Shown here one piece after another: positions 31,505-45,200 of a DNA stretch of 64,000 bases. The stretch comes from Cafeteria roenbergensis (taxonomy: Eukaryota; Sar; Bigyra; Bicosoecida; Cafeteriaceae): contig VLTN01000028.1 in the NCBI GenBank assembly GCA_008330645.1, positions 186,001 through 250,000 on the forward strand, given 5' to 3'. The position numbers and the translations under genes are program-made. The notes beneath the pieces were generated by a model. That model was not told where the DNA came from. It saw nothing but the letters and a program-made list of their open reading frames with translations, and did no database searches. Positions within the stretch are counted from its first letter, which is position 1, and the number at the start of each line of letters is the position of its first letter.

Positions 31505-34500
31505 TCAAGGCGGCCCTTTGCCGCTCCACGGCGCATGCGCCTCCCCTGGCCGTTCGCGATGCAGGAGCGCGCGGTACCACGCCTGGGACGGCCCGGCGTT
31601 GTGGCCGGAGTCGGGCGAGTGCGCCGCAGCCATTCGCCTCGAAACCGCAGACGGAAGGGTCTGCGCCTGCGTCACATCGCGGCCAGCGGCGGCAGAGACC
31701 TTCTTTCCCGATCCATCGTCCGGGTGCAGCAGCTGCCGCTTGGACTTGCGATGCGAAGCAGCGCGCGAGAGCACAGCGCTGCGCTGGCCGGACCCCACGC
31801 CACCACCGCAGGCGGACACCGGGACGTCGGGCACCGTGCGCGCCACGCTGAACGCCAGGCCGCCCGCCACCCACGGCTCCAGCCGCTCGATGATGGCTCC
31901 ATCGGGCCCATACACGACCCCGGCCGAGCCCTCGCTGTGCCTGGCCCTGGGAAGCTTTCTGCTGGACGAATCGGACATGCTGTCGCTCGCTGCTGTCGGC
32001 CACGAGCCCGCGCTCGACACTGGCTCCAGGCCGAAGCGGTTCAGCGATCCGCCGAGGATGCCGCTCGGCACGACTGTGGGGCCGCTGGGGCTCGACCCGG
32101 AGCGGTTGGCGAGGGTGCGGGCCAGAGTAGAGTCGTCTGACGCACCAGGCAACGCCGACGTCTGGCGGAATGACCCGCGGGCGAGGTGGCTCTGCCGGCC
32201 GGACCCGCGGCGACGGCCAGACGGTGGGCCCTCAGAGTCGCTCGCCACGGTGTCGCCGTCGCCGTCGTGGAAGCTGCAGCAGTCCAGACCGCACGTCGAC
32301 TCGCAGCAGGCTGCCAGGCGGGAGCTGCAGGCCCGCTGGGCCCGGGAGCAGTCGCGCTGCCAGCGGCCGCACCGGGTGTTTGCGGCAGGAGCCAGGACCA
32401 GCCCGGCGTCGCGCGAGCAGCTCGCGCAACGCGCGACCACAGGGCAGCATGCGCGCCCGAACCTGCACCCAAGCAGGTCCAGAATCACGCTGAACACCAG
32501 CTTGCTGGTGGCGTGCTCCGCGGTCAGCAAGAGCCCCAGCCACATCTGCAGCGCCACGCGCACGATCATCCTCGCCACGAACGCTCTGGATATCGTCCTC
32601 ATCTCCGGGGGCAGAGCCACCATGTCCTGGTACTCGTACCTCGGGAAGTCAAGCAGCGTCGCCGTCGGGTTCTGGGCCGCGAAGCTGTTCTCCGCGCTCA
32701 GGAGGCCCAGGACGGGAAGCACGCTCGTGAAGAGGGTGCTGGCCACCACGGCCGAGGAGCGGAACTCCTCCTCGCAGCCGCAGCAGCCGCAGGTGCTCAG
32801 GGTCACGAAGCCCTGGCCAAGCCACCTGGTCGACTGGCAGACGCAGCGCGCAGCGCGCTTGCAGTCGCGGTTCCGCCGCTTGGGCCGCACGGGGGTGCCG
32901 CCCTTGGCCACGGGGACGGAGCTGTCGAAGAAGAGGGTGCTCTCCGTGGCAGAGGAGGCGCCCCGGCCGCCGCCAGCTCCGGCGCTGCTGCCGGAAACGG
33001 CCCTGTGGTTCCGCGGCGAAGCGGGTCTGCTCCCCGCAATGCCAGGGCCAGACGGGGCCACCGCCCGGCCGCGAGACCTCGCACGGCGCGCAGACGGGAG
33101 GCACCGCGGAGTCTCTCCACAGCAAAGCCACGCGACGAACCGCGCGCAGCAGGAGGCCGGGGCGCAGCACCTGGGGTCGCGCTTCGTGCTGGCCTTGCCT
33201 GAGCGGTTCCGGCGCTTGCCGCGGGAGCGGCGGACGCTGGTGGCCGGCGCAGGGTCGTAGAAGCAGCAGCAGGTCGACGCCACAAGCGCGGCCCAGCAGC
33301 CCGCGTGCTTGGCCCGTCTACGCCGCCGGGAAGAGGCTGCGAATCGGTTGGGCGACGTCATCAGAGTTGGGTAGCTGCCCCCCCTCGCCACGCCAGCCAT
33401 CGCCGGCGCGGTCCGCTGGGCTCGCGGCCCTGCAGCCTCCGAGTCCGAGGAGCCAGCCGGGCCGCCATGGCGCGCTCGGCCGCCTGCTGCAGCGCGCCCG
33501 GACGCGAGGCCGGAGCCAGCCCCACCCCCAGCACGGACAGCCACAACGGACCCGGAGCCCGTGCTCCCCTGTTGACTGTGGCCATGGAGGCTCGGGTTGC
33601 TCGTGCCGCCCACGGTCACGCCTTCGCCTTCCAGCATTTCCGCCCACCAGGGCCCGTCGCTCATCGAGGACGCTTGCTTCTGGTGCATCTGCCTCCGCTG
33701 CACCTGCTGGTGCAGCGCGCTGCGCCGCACCGACCCCGTCTTGACGGACAGGCGATGCGAGGGAGACCCGGACACGCCGAGCCGGAGCGGCCCTGCGCGG
33801 GACGCCGACACACCCCTGGCTGGCCTCTCGCCCACTGACAACGGAATGCCCCCCGTGTCGCCCCTGGTGGGGCCGTCGGGGCGTCTCTCAACCAGCCTGG
33901 ACCGGGAGGGAGGGGGCGACGCGCGTGGCGCAGTGACGGATCTTGCCAGCATGCGCGTGGTGCTGCCGGGGCTGAGGCCGCTCGGAGAGCCGACGACCCC
34001 GGCTGCAGCCGGCCGAGCGGCGCTCTGGCGAGGGGGCGAGCTGGGGTGCGCTCCGCGCGCCCCGGCTCCGTGAGCGGCGCCGGCCGCAGCCTCCGCGCGC
34101 GGCTCCGTCACGGCAGAGCCACGACCCGTGGGCGCCTCCCGCGCTTTGCGAGGCGCCGGGCCAGCAGCAGCAGCAGCAGCAGCAGAAGCAGAAGTAGTAC
34201 AATCGTGGTCCGCGGCCTGAGTGCCCGCCCGGCTGCCAAGGTTCCTCGCGCTGCCCCCGCCTGCAGTGACTTCTGCACTGCCCAAGACCCCTCCAAAAGT
34301 CTGCAGCGGGCCGTCGTACGGAATGTCAAACTCGCTGTCGGCGGCCATGAGGGCAGCAACGACGCCCGCGCCTCGCGTGGAAGCAGCGCCCTCAGGCGAC
34401 GGGCCCTGCCTCCCGGCCTTGGCAGCCTGCCCCGAGCGATTTGGGGCGCCTGCCTCGGGCGAGGTGACATCGACAGAGCCAAAGTCGGGCAGGGCACCGG

Positions 34501-37500
34501 CGTCCAGGACCCCCGCCTGCTTGGTGGAGGAGGCGCCGGCCGCCGTGCTCTCCGTGGCGCCCGTGGCAGGCAGACTCGACGGGGAGCAGTGGGCAGCCGC
34601 GGGGGCCCAGCTGGCATCCGCCGTGGCTCCCTCAACCGCCCACACGCCGGGCGGGGTCGCCTTGACGGGGCGAGCGGCCCCTGCGCTTGCCTGGCTCAGC
34701 GGGCCGCGAAGCCCTGCCGACGACGCCATCGAGCCCCGGCCGCCCACCGTGCCAGAGGCGGAACCCCTGCTTCGCCGGACGAGCGACGCCACGGCCGCCT
34801 CGCTGCCGACGCCGTTGCGCGACATGGAGGACACCCCCACCACGACTCCCGTGGCGCCAGCCACGCGCGCCGTCGCGAGGGATGCCAGCTGGTGGCTGGA
34901 GGCGCTGGCCCCAAAGGGAACAAGGGGCATGGGCAGGCCAGCCGAGTCGGACGCCCCCCCGCGCCCCCGTTCGCCGCTTGCACCGTCCCCCTCTTCCGAC
35001 TCGACCGAGAAGAGTCCCATGCGGAGGAGCCGGCGCCTCTGCTGCTCGTTGTCGGGCGTCTCCCAGACGGAGTTGGAGCTATCAAACCCGCTTGCAGCGG
35101 TCATTCCCGACCGCACCCGGCCGCTGCGGTCGTCGTCGCCATCGTCGCCGTCGTCATCGTCAGCACGGGCACGCCCGCTGTCAGAATTGTCGTCACGAGC
35201 CGAGGGGCTGAGAACGCTTGTCCCGGCGCTGGTGGCACCCTCGGACATGGCGCTTGAGCCGTAAGGCTTGGTCTTGTTCCGCCGCGTGGTGAGGTCGCGG
35301 CCCCGCTGACCCATGCCCCCGGCGAGCACCAGCCTTCGCACCACAGCCTCGTGCACAGCGGCGGAAGACGGGCCACCGTCGCTGAGCTCCCCTGCAGCCG
35401 CGGAGAGCAACGCTCCCGGGTGCGAGGGCGACCCGGGCACAGCTGTGGCGTCGTGCTCGTGGCCATCGTCGCTCGCTCCGGCCATGGGGCTGGCTGTGGC
35501 CGTGCCCTGGATCGTCTTGAGCGCGTTGGCCACAGCCAAGTCTTCATCTGTGACCGCCAGCGCCTCTCTCGCCCGCTCTGCCGTGCGCAGCCGCGCGAGA
35601 GCTTCCAGCTTCGTTGGCTCGTCCGGCTCTGCGACCGCGTCAGTCGCCCACGCCCGCAGCACCCCTGTTGGGGGGTTTGGAAAGCGCGCGTTGGACAGGG
35701 CGTCTCTCAGCGCCTGGGAGGCCGAGGGCGGCACGTAGGTCGCCCCGCCCGAGGGCCGGTCAATGCTCGCCGCGGCCACAGCCAGCGCCCTCCCAGACTC
35801 CGTGTTTCGGAACGGAAACCTACCACTGCTCGCTGTGGTGCCGCCCCTGCTGGAGGCACGAGGCGACCCTCCCCGTGCAACCAGGCTCCGCTCTGATACG
35901 GCCAGCTCTTCGCACAGCCTGCCGGCGCTGGTCGGGAGCCCCGTGGTGGCAATCCCGACGGCAGAGCTGCCGGTGGAGACAGCAAGGCCGTGCCTTGCGA
36001 AGTTGGCGCCGCTGCTGGATCCCGTGGGAACGCGTGGCTCCTGGTTCGTCGGCGTGGTGTTGCTGAGCGAGGACGTGGCCCCGTGGCGCTTGGAGAGGGC
36101 CCCGCTGGCGACCTGCGCAGCCCTCTCATCGGCAAGCTGGCGCTGCGCTGCAGCCCGCAGCTCGCCTGGGGTGAGGTTGGCCTCTGCTCGACGCAGCCCG
36201 CCGTGCCGCCCGCCGCCGCCGCCCAGGCTGTCCAAGCCCTCCGTCCCGTCCTGGCTACTGCTCTCCCCCAGGGACAGGGCGGCGCAGCTGCTGCTGGAGC
36301 GACGGGCTGCGGCTGGCGCGAGGGGAGCGCCCCCCGCCGCGGGGCGAGGCCCCACGCCGTCCGGCAAGCCACGGCCGCGACGCACGGATGTCACGGGAAC
36401 AAGGCCGTCTGCAGGCGGCTGGGCAATCTTTCCAGCAGGGGCGCCGGGCGACGAGTCAATGGCGCCGGCCGCGGCCGCCTGCCCCGCCTCGGCCGCTGCC
36501 CGGGCAGGCAAGCCGGCCGCTTCGCCCCCTGCCGCAGCTGCGCCCGCTTGCTCCACAACCGCCCCTGCCCTGGGCGCAGCAGCCGGGGCGGCAGAGTCGT
36601 GGCTCTCGCGGCGCCTCCAGGGCGACGCCGTGGACAGCAGCACCGGCTCTCCGACGGTAGCATCGGCAGCGACGGCGTCGGCCTGCGCGTTCCCCCTGGC
36701 TCTGCCAGGCCTGGCCGCGGCGGAGTCGGGCTCCAGGCCGCTGGGCGCGGATGCGGTGTGGCCGCGGTTGCGACCGCGCCTCCCAGACGAGGCCACCAGC
36801 ATGCCTGCGACGTCCCCGTCTTCGGCGTCGTCCTGGGTGGCGGCGCTGAAGGCGTCAGCGTCTGGTGACGGGCGCGAGGGCGACGGGGTTCGCCCGCGTC
36901 GGCCGGACCGGGCAGACCCGGAGCTGTTGGCGTGGGAGGCCCTGCCAGGCGTGGCCGCGCCGCCGGAGGGGGTGCCGTCGCTCCTACGGCCGATGCTTCC
37001 CACGGCGAGCCGACTGCCGCTGTGCTCGCTGCCGCCGCTGCGATGCTCACCACCACTCGCACGGTGTCCGTCGCTGTGCGGGGTGCTGGGGCTCCGGGAC
37101 CCCCTGTGTGCGGAGGAGCCCAGGCCCGCGCGGAGGTCGCCCCCGGAACGGCCGCCGCGAAGCCGGTTTCCGACGGAGCGGTTGGAGCGCTGCCCGGGAG
37201 AAGGGTCCGCAGCCGTGGCAGGCAGGTCCCCCCGCAGGGCCGCGGTCCGCGGCAGCGACGGGCCAGAGCTCCCAGGAGGAGTGCCGGCAGTGGTGAGGGA
37301 CTTGGCGTCCGACCCGGTCCGGCTCGATGAGCGGGGCCTCCGCCGCCGGCCGGAGACCTGCAGCTCCGCGACGGGCGTGCCAAGGGCGCCCGAGTGTGAC
37401 CCCGCCGGGCGGGGGCGGACGGGCAGGCTTGGGTGCCACGGGAAGTCGTCCTCGACACCGAGCTCCCTCGCCTTTGACTTGGCGGAGGCGGGTCGCGGGC

Positions 37501-38879
37501 GGATGTAAATGTGGTCTGCCACGGTTTGGGTCGATGGCGACGCGCTGCTGCTCGGCGGAGCACCCTTTAGGGCGCCAGGGCTTCGTGACCGGGAGAGCAG
37601 GGAGGGCGGGAGCGTCGTCGCGAGCTTGCCCGCAGCTGGCATGCTTGCCGAGGCCGAATGGAGACTCGAGGACGCTGTCTTGAGTTTCCCAGAAGCCATG
37701 CTAGAGGTGCCCGGTTTTGAGGGCGTTGCGGGCGCCAGCAGGATTGCAGGAGGCTTGCTGCCTGCTTGCGACGGCTGGGCCAGCTTTCGGTTGCCCGGGC
37801 TTCCGGCAGTTCGGGAGCCTTGGTCTCCCAGTTGGCCGGCCGAGGGCCCCGCCAGCGCGGCCGTGGCCATAGGCTGGAGCATGCTCCGCTGGCGCACGCA
37901 GCTGTTCCGGCTTGCCATGCCCAGGAGGACGAGGCTAGGCACCGCGAACAAAAGTCGAACGAGCGTTGACCGAGACACCGTTTCCCACATGAGTGTGCCA
38001 GGGGTGCACATGCCGCCCAAGGGGTACCTGTCCTGGAACACGGACGCAACTTGAAGCAGTGCCGGGGTCGAGTAGCAGACGACGAGGATGATGGTCACAA
38101 GCCTCGCGGAGCTTCGCCGCCGAGCGCGGTCCGTGCCAAGCAGCCTCGTCCGCGGGTGAGTCATCCACCACAGGACCAGCGCGGAAAAGAAGGCCAACAT
38201 GGAGGCTCCGGTGGCCGCAAAGTCGCCCACATAGGACTGGACGACGCACGCGATGTTGCTGGACTCGGGCATGAACCCTTCGGGCACGGTTAGAAGGTAG
38301 CTGATGCTCAGCAGCAGGCTCAGCACGAGGGTGTGCCACGCCACGATGCTGCGGGAACAGGCACACATGGGCAGGCGGGCAGCAGGGGAGGTTCGGCGCG
38401 CGGCCGCGTGGGGGTGATGGGGGCGGGGGGCAGGAGCGGGGGCGGGGACGGGGACGGGTCTCGCTCAGGAACAACAAACACGACAAGCGACACCGAGCTG
38501 CCCTGGCAGTCCAGCGCTGCCCTGCACGGCCTGGCCGGCCCGCAGGAGTGCCGGTCGGCTGGCGCGGCAAGAACTGGCCAAGCAAGTCCTGCCGCCGGGG
38601 CCGCAGCGGGCGCGGCACCACGCAGCGCGCCCCAGGGGGCAGCGTTGCCGGGAGACGCGGGTCTGCCTCGCTCTCCCCTCCGTCGCCTCGCTCGCCTGTC
38701 GGCATTGCCGAGCTGGAGGAGCAGCCTCGCCCGCCAGCTCGAGAGCGGCGCTCGTGGCTTGCGCGGTTGTCTCACCCAGAGGCGCTCTGGGTCTTGCGCG
38801 CGAGGGCCGCAACGACGGCGATGAAAAACATGCAGTCAATGATGATGCCCGTCGCGAAGAGGACGGTGGCGGGAAGCAT
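31505..38879 (-). CDS. Receptor B: CAR-like seven-helix protein with a cytoplasmic loop 3 of about 1,700 aa
   Basis: Two exons, complement(31505..38348, 38776..38879), give 2,315 aa; the 427-nt intron is GTGAG...GCAG, phase 2. TM1 is in exon 1 (VLFATGIIIDCMFFIAVVAA). TM2 (WHTLVLSLLLSISYLLTV), TM3 (NIACVVQSYVGDFAATGAS), TM4 (ARLVTIILVVCYSTPALLQV) and TM5 (after YPLGGMCTPGTLMW) follow within about 200 residues. Then come about 1,690 Ser/Gly/Ala/Arg-rich residues before TM6 (SAVVASTLFTSVLPVLGLLS) and TM7 (VRVALQMWLGLLLTAEH). The region before TM6 and the tail are Cys-rich. The Cys...Gln of TM3 and the loop-2 PLG..C are shared with receptor A. Family logic suggests a G-protein-coupled receptor of the cAMP-receptor class; the ligand is unknown. 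The start is the first ATG after an in-frame stop. Confidence 0.75.
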
Positions 38880-39260
38880 CGCAGCCGGGGCCCAGGCTTC
38901 AGCCGGGGCCGCCAAGGTCGCACCCACCCAGTGCGACTGCTAGGCTGGGCCGACGGGGCTCCCGGCGGAGGCGTTCCAGGTGGAGCCACAGTGGCGCGTT
39001 GGGCATGGAGCGCTGCAGTCGACTTATCGCAGATAGTCAGCTCCGCAACTCAAGGCCTGAATTGTGCCCGCCAGCGCGCAAATCAAGCAACGGGGCTCTT
39101 TGGAACAATTGCAGAAGTTGCGCCCTGTCTGAGCGCCTGGCAGGCGTTCCGGTTCGATTCGTAGCCCAACACGCAGCGTCACCCAATCAAATCCAAACTC
39201 GCTCGCGCTGCTGCACATCGTGCTGCGCGCGCGGCGACGCGAGTGTCGCGCCAAAGCTTG
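38880..39260. other. Intergenic region, receptor B promoter / CHD 3' end
   Basis: This is 381 bp between two minus-strand genes. It is somewhat less GC-rich near 39050-39200. No gene or RNA was recognised. Confidence 0.4.
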
Positions 39261-42200
39261 CTACTGGCCCAGCGGGTGCTGGACGCCAAGCCGCAGCAGC
39301 CTGGCATACTTTTTTACGCCCACAGAGTCGCGGAGCCCGGTCGACGGCAGCAGCCCCCCGCTGGGAGCAGCTCCGAACGGCCGGCCAGAAAATGCCACGA
39401 ACTCCGCCCCCGCGGGCGCGACGCCCCCCTCAGGCGCGGGCCACTGTGTGCCACAGCCCTGGGCGAGCCCCGGCGTGCGCAGGGCAGCGTCCGTGGCAGC
39501 GCTCGCCGCCGACGTCGACCACGCGTCACGCGCGCCCACGCTGGCGCGGGCCTCGGTCCAGGCGTCCCCGATGGCCGCCTCGCTCGTGTGCCGCGCCCAG
39601 TCCACAGCTGGGTGCTCCGCCGCCACGGGCACGAGCCGCGACACCCCCTGCGCCCCCGACGCTGCGTCCTGGCCGAATCCCGGCCAGGTGCCCGCCAGGG
39701 CAGGCGGCGCCGCAGCCCTGGCCCTGAGTGCCCGCGACACGCCCCGTTCCTGGGCCTCGGCCTCGGCCAGGAGGGGAACTGCGGCAGAGCCGTCGCCGTC
39801 CAGCCCGGCCAAGATGGCACGGGCGGTCGCAGGCGCAGTGCCAGCGCCCCACGCTCCGGGAGGGACGGCAAGGGCCGCGTCTGCAAGAGCGTGCTGAGGC
39901 GACATGTCCATGCTGGTGCCGCGCTCGATCCCGTATCCTCGGGCCAGAGAGGACGCCGCAGGGGAGGGCCGCGCAACCGGAGCAGGCGCCTGCGTGGCGA
40001 CGCGCGCCGCGCTCAAGGGGGGCGGACGCGTGACGGCTGCGTCCGAGGCGCACGCCACGGCGGAGCGCCACAACGCCGGGTCGCTGGGCTCTGGCGCAGC
40101 GCAAGCCACCAGCCGGACGGGCAGGCGCGGGACGTGGCCAGCAAACGCCGGGGGCGCCAGCGCAGTGACGAGCCGCCAGAGGCGCAGGCAGAGCACGGCG
40201 TCGCAGGGCCACTCGGCGGCGATGGCGTGCCTGACGGCCTCTGGCTCTGCCGCGAAGAGAATGTCGGTCCAGGCCTGCACAGCCTGGTCACCCAGGGCGT
40301 GGGACGGCTGCCACGCGCGCACGGCGCGCCAAGAGCCGAGACCGAGGCGTGCCACGGTGCGGAGGAGGGCGCGGTCGTGGATCCAGGGGCACCACCAGCG
40401 GGGAAGGCGGGAAAGCTCGGCCGTGGCCGCCACAGACGAGTGGGTGAGAGGCCGGCTGAGGGCCGCTGGGAGGGGGTCCGCGCCGAAGGGCGAGGGGACG
40501 CCTGCGCGCACCTCGGCCGAGCGCAGGAGGCGCAGCAGCGGGGTGCAGGCCGGTGCGAAGGCCGCTGCCACGGGGCAGAGGGCTGCAGCGCAGCCCCCCA
40601 GCGGGCTCACCACCGGCAGGCACGGGGCGAGGCCGGCAGAGCTAGCCGCCGCCGAGGAGGAAGAGGAGGAAGAGGAGGAGGACGACGACGACGGGCCGGA
40701 TGCCTCAGCGCCGGATGCAGACGGGCCCGGCGTGCCGCCGGCGTGACCGGAGGGCGAGCCGAAACCCGCCGGGGAGGACAGAGACGCGTGCTTGGCGCCG
40801 CTGCTGGCGTCCGCGCCGGCGGCAGCACAGATGGCCGCTTCGATTGCTGCTTCCGCCGACTCCAGCTGCCAGGCGCACAACCCCGCCGCGCTGACGCGAG
40901 CGTCAACACAGGAGAATGCCCGATGAGCGGAGGGCGGCTCCGAGGGCGAGCCGTCCGCTGAGCTGTGGGCGGCGGCTCCAGGCACCGCAGCGGTCGGGTC
41001 GTCAGCGTCGCCGTGGGCCGCGTGCCCAGCAGCCACCTGTGCTGCGCCCGGAACGCCGTTGGCAGTGCTTCGGCGGAGAGTGGAGCGGCCGTTGGAGCCC
41101 GAGGCTGCCCTGGACGGCGGCCTCACCACCTGGTGAGGCTGCGCCTCGGGGTCCGGCTCTGCCGCAGCCACGGTCTCTCTGCCAAGCAGAGCCGCGGACA
41201 CGAAGCTCGCGCGCACCATCAGCTGGTGGCTGGAGAGCAGCGCCGGGTCCGCCGCGCCGTCAGCCGGGATCGCTGCTGCTTCGTCGGCCGCGTGGCCGAG
41301 GTCGCGGAGGAGCGCCACCGCGTCTCTCGCCGCATCAAGCGAGAAGGGCCCCGCGCCGTCGGATCGAAGGCCGTCCGCCTCCGAGCGACTCACACCGCCG
41401 TCGAGCATGTCACACACCCAGCGCACCGATCGCATCAGCGGACCCGCCGCCGTTGCGAACGCCACGTCATCCGCTGCCTCGGCCACAGTCCAGGAGGGGT
41501 CGGCGATGACGCCGGCGGGGCCCTCGGGGTCGCAGAGGCTGACCTCGGGCACAACCGGCTCCGCCGGGGCAGCGGCGGCGGCCGCGTGCCAGGCGGGGGC
41601 GATGCGTGCAAGGGCGGTGGCGGCGGCGGCGGCCGGGCTTTTGGCAAGGCCAGCAACAGCGACGACGTCGCGCCACGTCACCCAGGGGCGCGAGCTGAGC
41701 ACCCTGGCCCGTGCGAGGAGCTCCGGCGCGCGGTGGGTGAGGTGGCCCGTCACGAAGCCGTGCAGGGACGACAGCATCACCCGGTGCGCGACGTTGGTCT
41801 CGGCGGTGGTCTTGGCCGCCGCTGCGCGCGCGTCGGCCATGGACGCGGTGGCGACGCGGGAGGCCCAGTCCACGTCGGGGCGCTCGAGGAGCCAGCGGGG
41901 GCAGCTGGGCGGCGACAGGCCAGCGAGGGAAGCGAGGTCGGCGCGGAGAGCGTGCTCGTTCACGCCGCAGGCGGCGGTGTGCGCAGCGGAGAGCGCCGCC
42001 GGCATACCGAAGGCCAGCGGGAGAGGGTCCCGCGGCGGGAGCGGGTGCCAGAAGTCCTCGTCGTCGGAGGAGAAGTGCGCCGCGGCCGCCAGGGGGACCA
42101 CAGCCGGGGCGGGCGCGTGGGCCACGAAGGCGGGCTGTCCCAGGGCGGCGATGGCGGCGGCGAGGCGGCGCAGCTCCCCGGGCGTCCAGAGGGCGTCGGC

Positions 42201-45200
42201 GGTGGGAATGGCAGTCGCGCCGGTGCCGCTGCCCGCAGCTGTGCCGCCCAGCTCAGCAATCACCGCTTCGAGGACCTGGCGCCGCACTGCCGCCGGCGCG
42301 GACTTGAATGCCGCCTCCGCGACTTTGGCGTCCGCCTCCGCCGCTGCCAACGCTGCGGCAGCGGCATCGGCCACTGCCTGGTCGTCACCGGCGCTGGGCG
42401 ACCCGGCGGCGGCAGCAGCAGCGGCAGCAGCAGCGGTGCGAGCTGCCTCGGCCTGGGCGACGCGGCGGCCCGCCTCGGCCCGCACGGCGAGCGACACCTC
42501 CGGGGGCGTACCCCCCGTGCTGGCAGGCCGGACCTCCTTCCGGCCTGCGGCCAGGGCGAGAGAGCGCGCGCACAGCGTGCCAGCGGTTACGTCCTCCGGG
42601 GAGCCTGCGCCCTGCGCCGCGGCGGACTTTCGCCGCTGGGCGAGGGCGAGGGCCAGCTCGACCTCGGACGGCGCAAAGGCCGCGTCGGGAGCGAAGCGGC
42701 CCTCGAGCGAGGGGCAGGCGAGCTCCGAGACGGGCACGGCCCGGACGCGGCCCGCGGTCCCACGGACGGCGTGCCACTGGGTGAGGTGGTTTGGCATGAG
42801 GGGGCGTCGAGGGACTGCGGTGGCGATGCCACCCCGCCGCAGCAGCGTGGCCGTTCGGCGCGACTCCAGCTGCAGCTCGTGCTGGGAAAGCCGCTCCAGG
42901 CCGGTGGAGCGCCGGTTTCCGCGAGCGACCTCAGCCAGAGTCAGGTGGCCGCCGCTGCCGCTGCCGGGCTCGCCGCCGGCAGCCGTTTCGCCATCGTCCG
43001 TCACAGACATGGCCCCGTCCGCTGCGCCCGTCCAGGCGCCGTTGCCGGTGGCAAGGCTGGCGCCGTCAGCAGCCGCAGCAAGGCGCTTGGCCGAGGCCTT
43101 GCCCCGCCCTCGCGCGGTGCTGCCCTCGCCCGCCTGCCCCCGGCTCTTGCGGCCGGCGCTGCTGGCGTCGTCTCCCGCCCTGGGGCGCTTGGACCGGCCG
43201 CCGGTGGACTTCCTGGCAGACTTGCCGCCCGACTTGCGGCTCCTCGCGGCTGTCGCGCCGTCTGCGCCGGCGGTGCCCCCCGCCTCGCTTGCAGCCTTGA
43301 GGTCCCTGGCAAACACCGCCCCCGTGCTCAGCAGCTGCTCCGTGAGGGTAGCCATCGACTGGCGGCGCTTTTCAGCGTCCTTGAGCACCGCGTCGCCGTG
43401 GAAGGCCGCGAGCTTGCTGAGGACGCCCCACCGCTCGGAGGCACCGGGCAGGGCGGCGAGGCACCTGCCACGGGCGATGGCGCCCCGGTCACTCTCCTTC
43501 AGCTCCGCCTCGGGCATGTACTTGCGGGCCGACGCCCACTTCGTGACCGCGCCGGTGGGGGCCTTTGAGGCAGCCTTGGCCGTCGCAGCATCGCCGCCGG
43601 CCGCGGCGCTGCCCCCTGCCGCCGCCGCTCCGCCTTCAGCGGCCGGGCCCGGGCTGGCAGCTTCCGCTGCCTCGGTGAAGATATCGGCCATTCGCTTCCA
43701 GAGCTGCCGCATGGCCTCCTCCACCTCCGCGTCGCTCACTTCGTCGAGGGAGATGAGGTGCACGTCGGGCTGGTCGGTGGGGAGGCGGGGGAGGTCCATT
43801 GGCTTCCGGTACTTGGTGTTGTCGCGGCGGCGGCGGGAGCAGATTCGAAGTCCCTCCCCTCCTCGGAAGCGGCGCACCACAGCGGGGGGGTCGCAGAGGA
43901 GCCACGCGGGCGAGTTGACGATCCACGCGGGGTGGGCAGAGAGAGGCAGGGGGTCGGGCGGGGTGTCGGAAGTCGACGGGGCCGTCGCCAGGGCCTTTGC
44001 CGCGCCTGCCGCGGCGCCGGCCCGCTGGCTAGAGGCAGCCGGCGCCGCGGAGGCCGAAGTCGACGAGGACTCCGCGGAGGGCGACGTCCCGGTGGGGAGA
44101 TCCGTTGCGTGGGCCATGCTGAGGGCGCGCTGGGGCGCGAGGCGCACGAGCACGCCCTCTGTGGAGGCGCCGTCACCGTGCTCCGGCGACCCAGCTGCCA
44201 CTGCCGTCGCAGCGTCGCCCTCCTTGGCCAGCCCGCAGTCGGCGGGGTCCGCGTCGCCGCCTCGGCCGCCAACGGCTGCGGCAATGGCGCGGAAGGGGGC
44301 GTCGTCCGGGCAGTCAGCATCGGTGCCCGTGGCGCTCCAAGACGCCCCGCACGTGTAGGGCGAGTCCGGGAGCCCTCGGGCGCGCCTGGCCGCACGGAGC
44401 AGGGCGAGGCACACGGCGAAGCGGCGCATCTCAAGCGCCTCCGTTTCCCATTCAAAGGCGTCGTTCAGCTCCCGCAGGCGGCCGAGAGGGCCCCCGACCG
44501 CGGCTGAGGCGGCGGACTCGGCCGACTCCAGCCCGCCAGCGGCAGCAGCGGAAACGTCGGCGTCTGCCTCGCCCTTTGCGACCTTGCCTCTGCCGCCTGC
44601 TGTGGAGTCAGCCCCGCCGCGCGCCGAGGCGGGGCGCTTCGGAGCGCGAGAGCCGTCGCCCGAGCGAGCTCCGCCCTTGCCCTTGCGACCCTTCCCACCC
44701 GCGCCCGCGCCGCTGCCGCCCGACCCGCGGCCAGTGCGCTGCGCCGCCCCCGTGTCCGTGGTGCTCAGGGGAGCCAGCGACGTTCCGAGCACCGCTGCGT
44801 CGACCACGTCGCGCGTCGGGTCGCTGAGCCCGAGGCCCTTGCCCGTCCCGGCGGAGGGGAACAGGGCTGCTCCGGGGAGGGTGGGGACGTGTTCCGGCGG
44901 CTTGTCATCCACGGTGTCGTCGTCGTCGCCGTCCCCACCGCCGGTCCTGGCAGAGGCACGATCGTCACCTGCGACGGTTTCGTTGTCGTTGTCGCTCTCA
45001 TCGCCGTGGTTGTCCTTTCCACTGGCAGAGGCCTTCTTCGCGGCAGCGCCCCCGGTCCCGGACGCTGCTGCCGCGTCGTCCGTGCCAAGCAGCGCCGCGT
45101 CCATGACGTCGTCGGGCGGCTCGCCCTCCTTAATGAGAGCGTCGTACGTGGAGCCCACGAAGCCGAAGGACGCAGAAACTTGGCACGGCAGAGCGGACTT

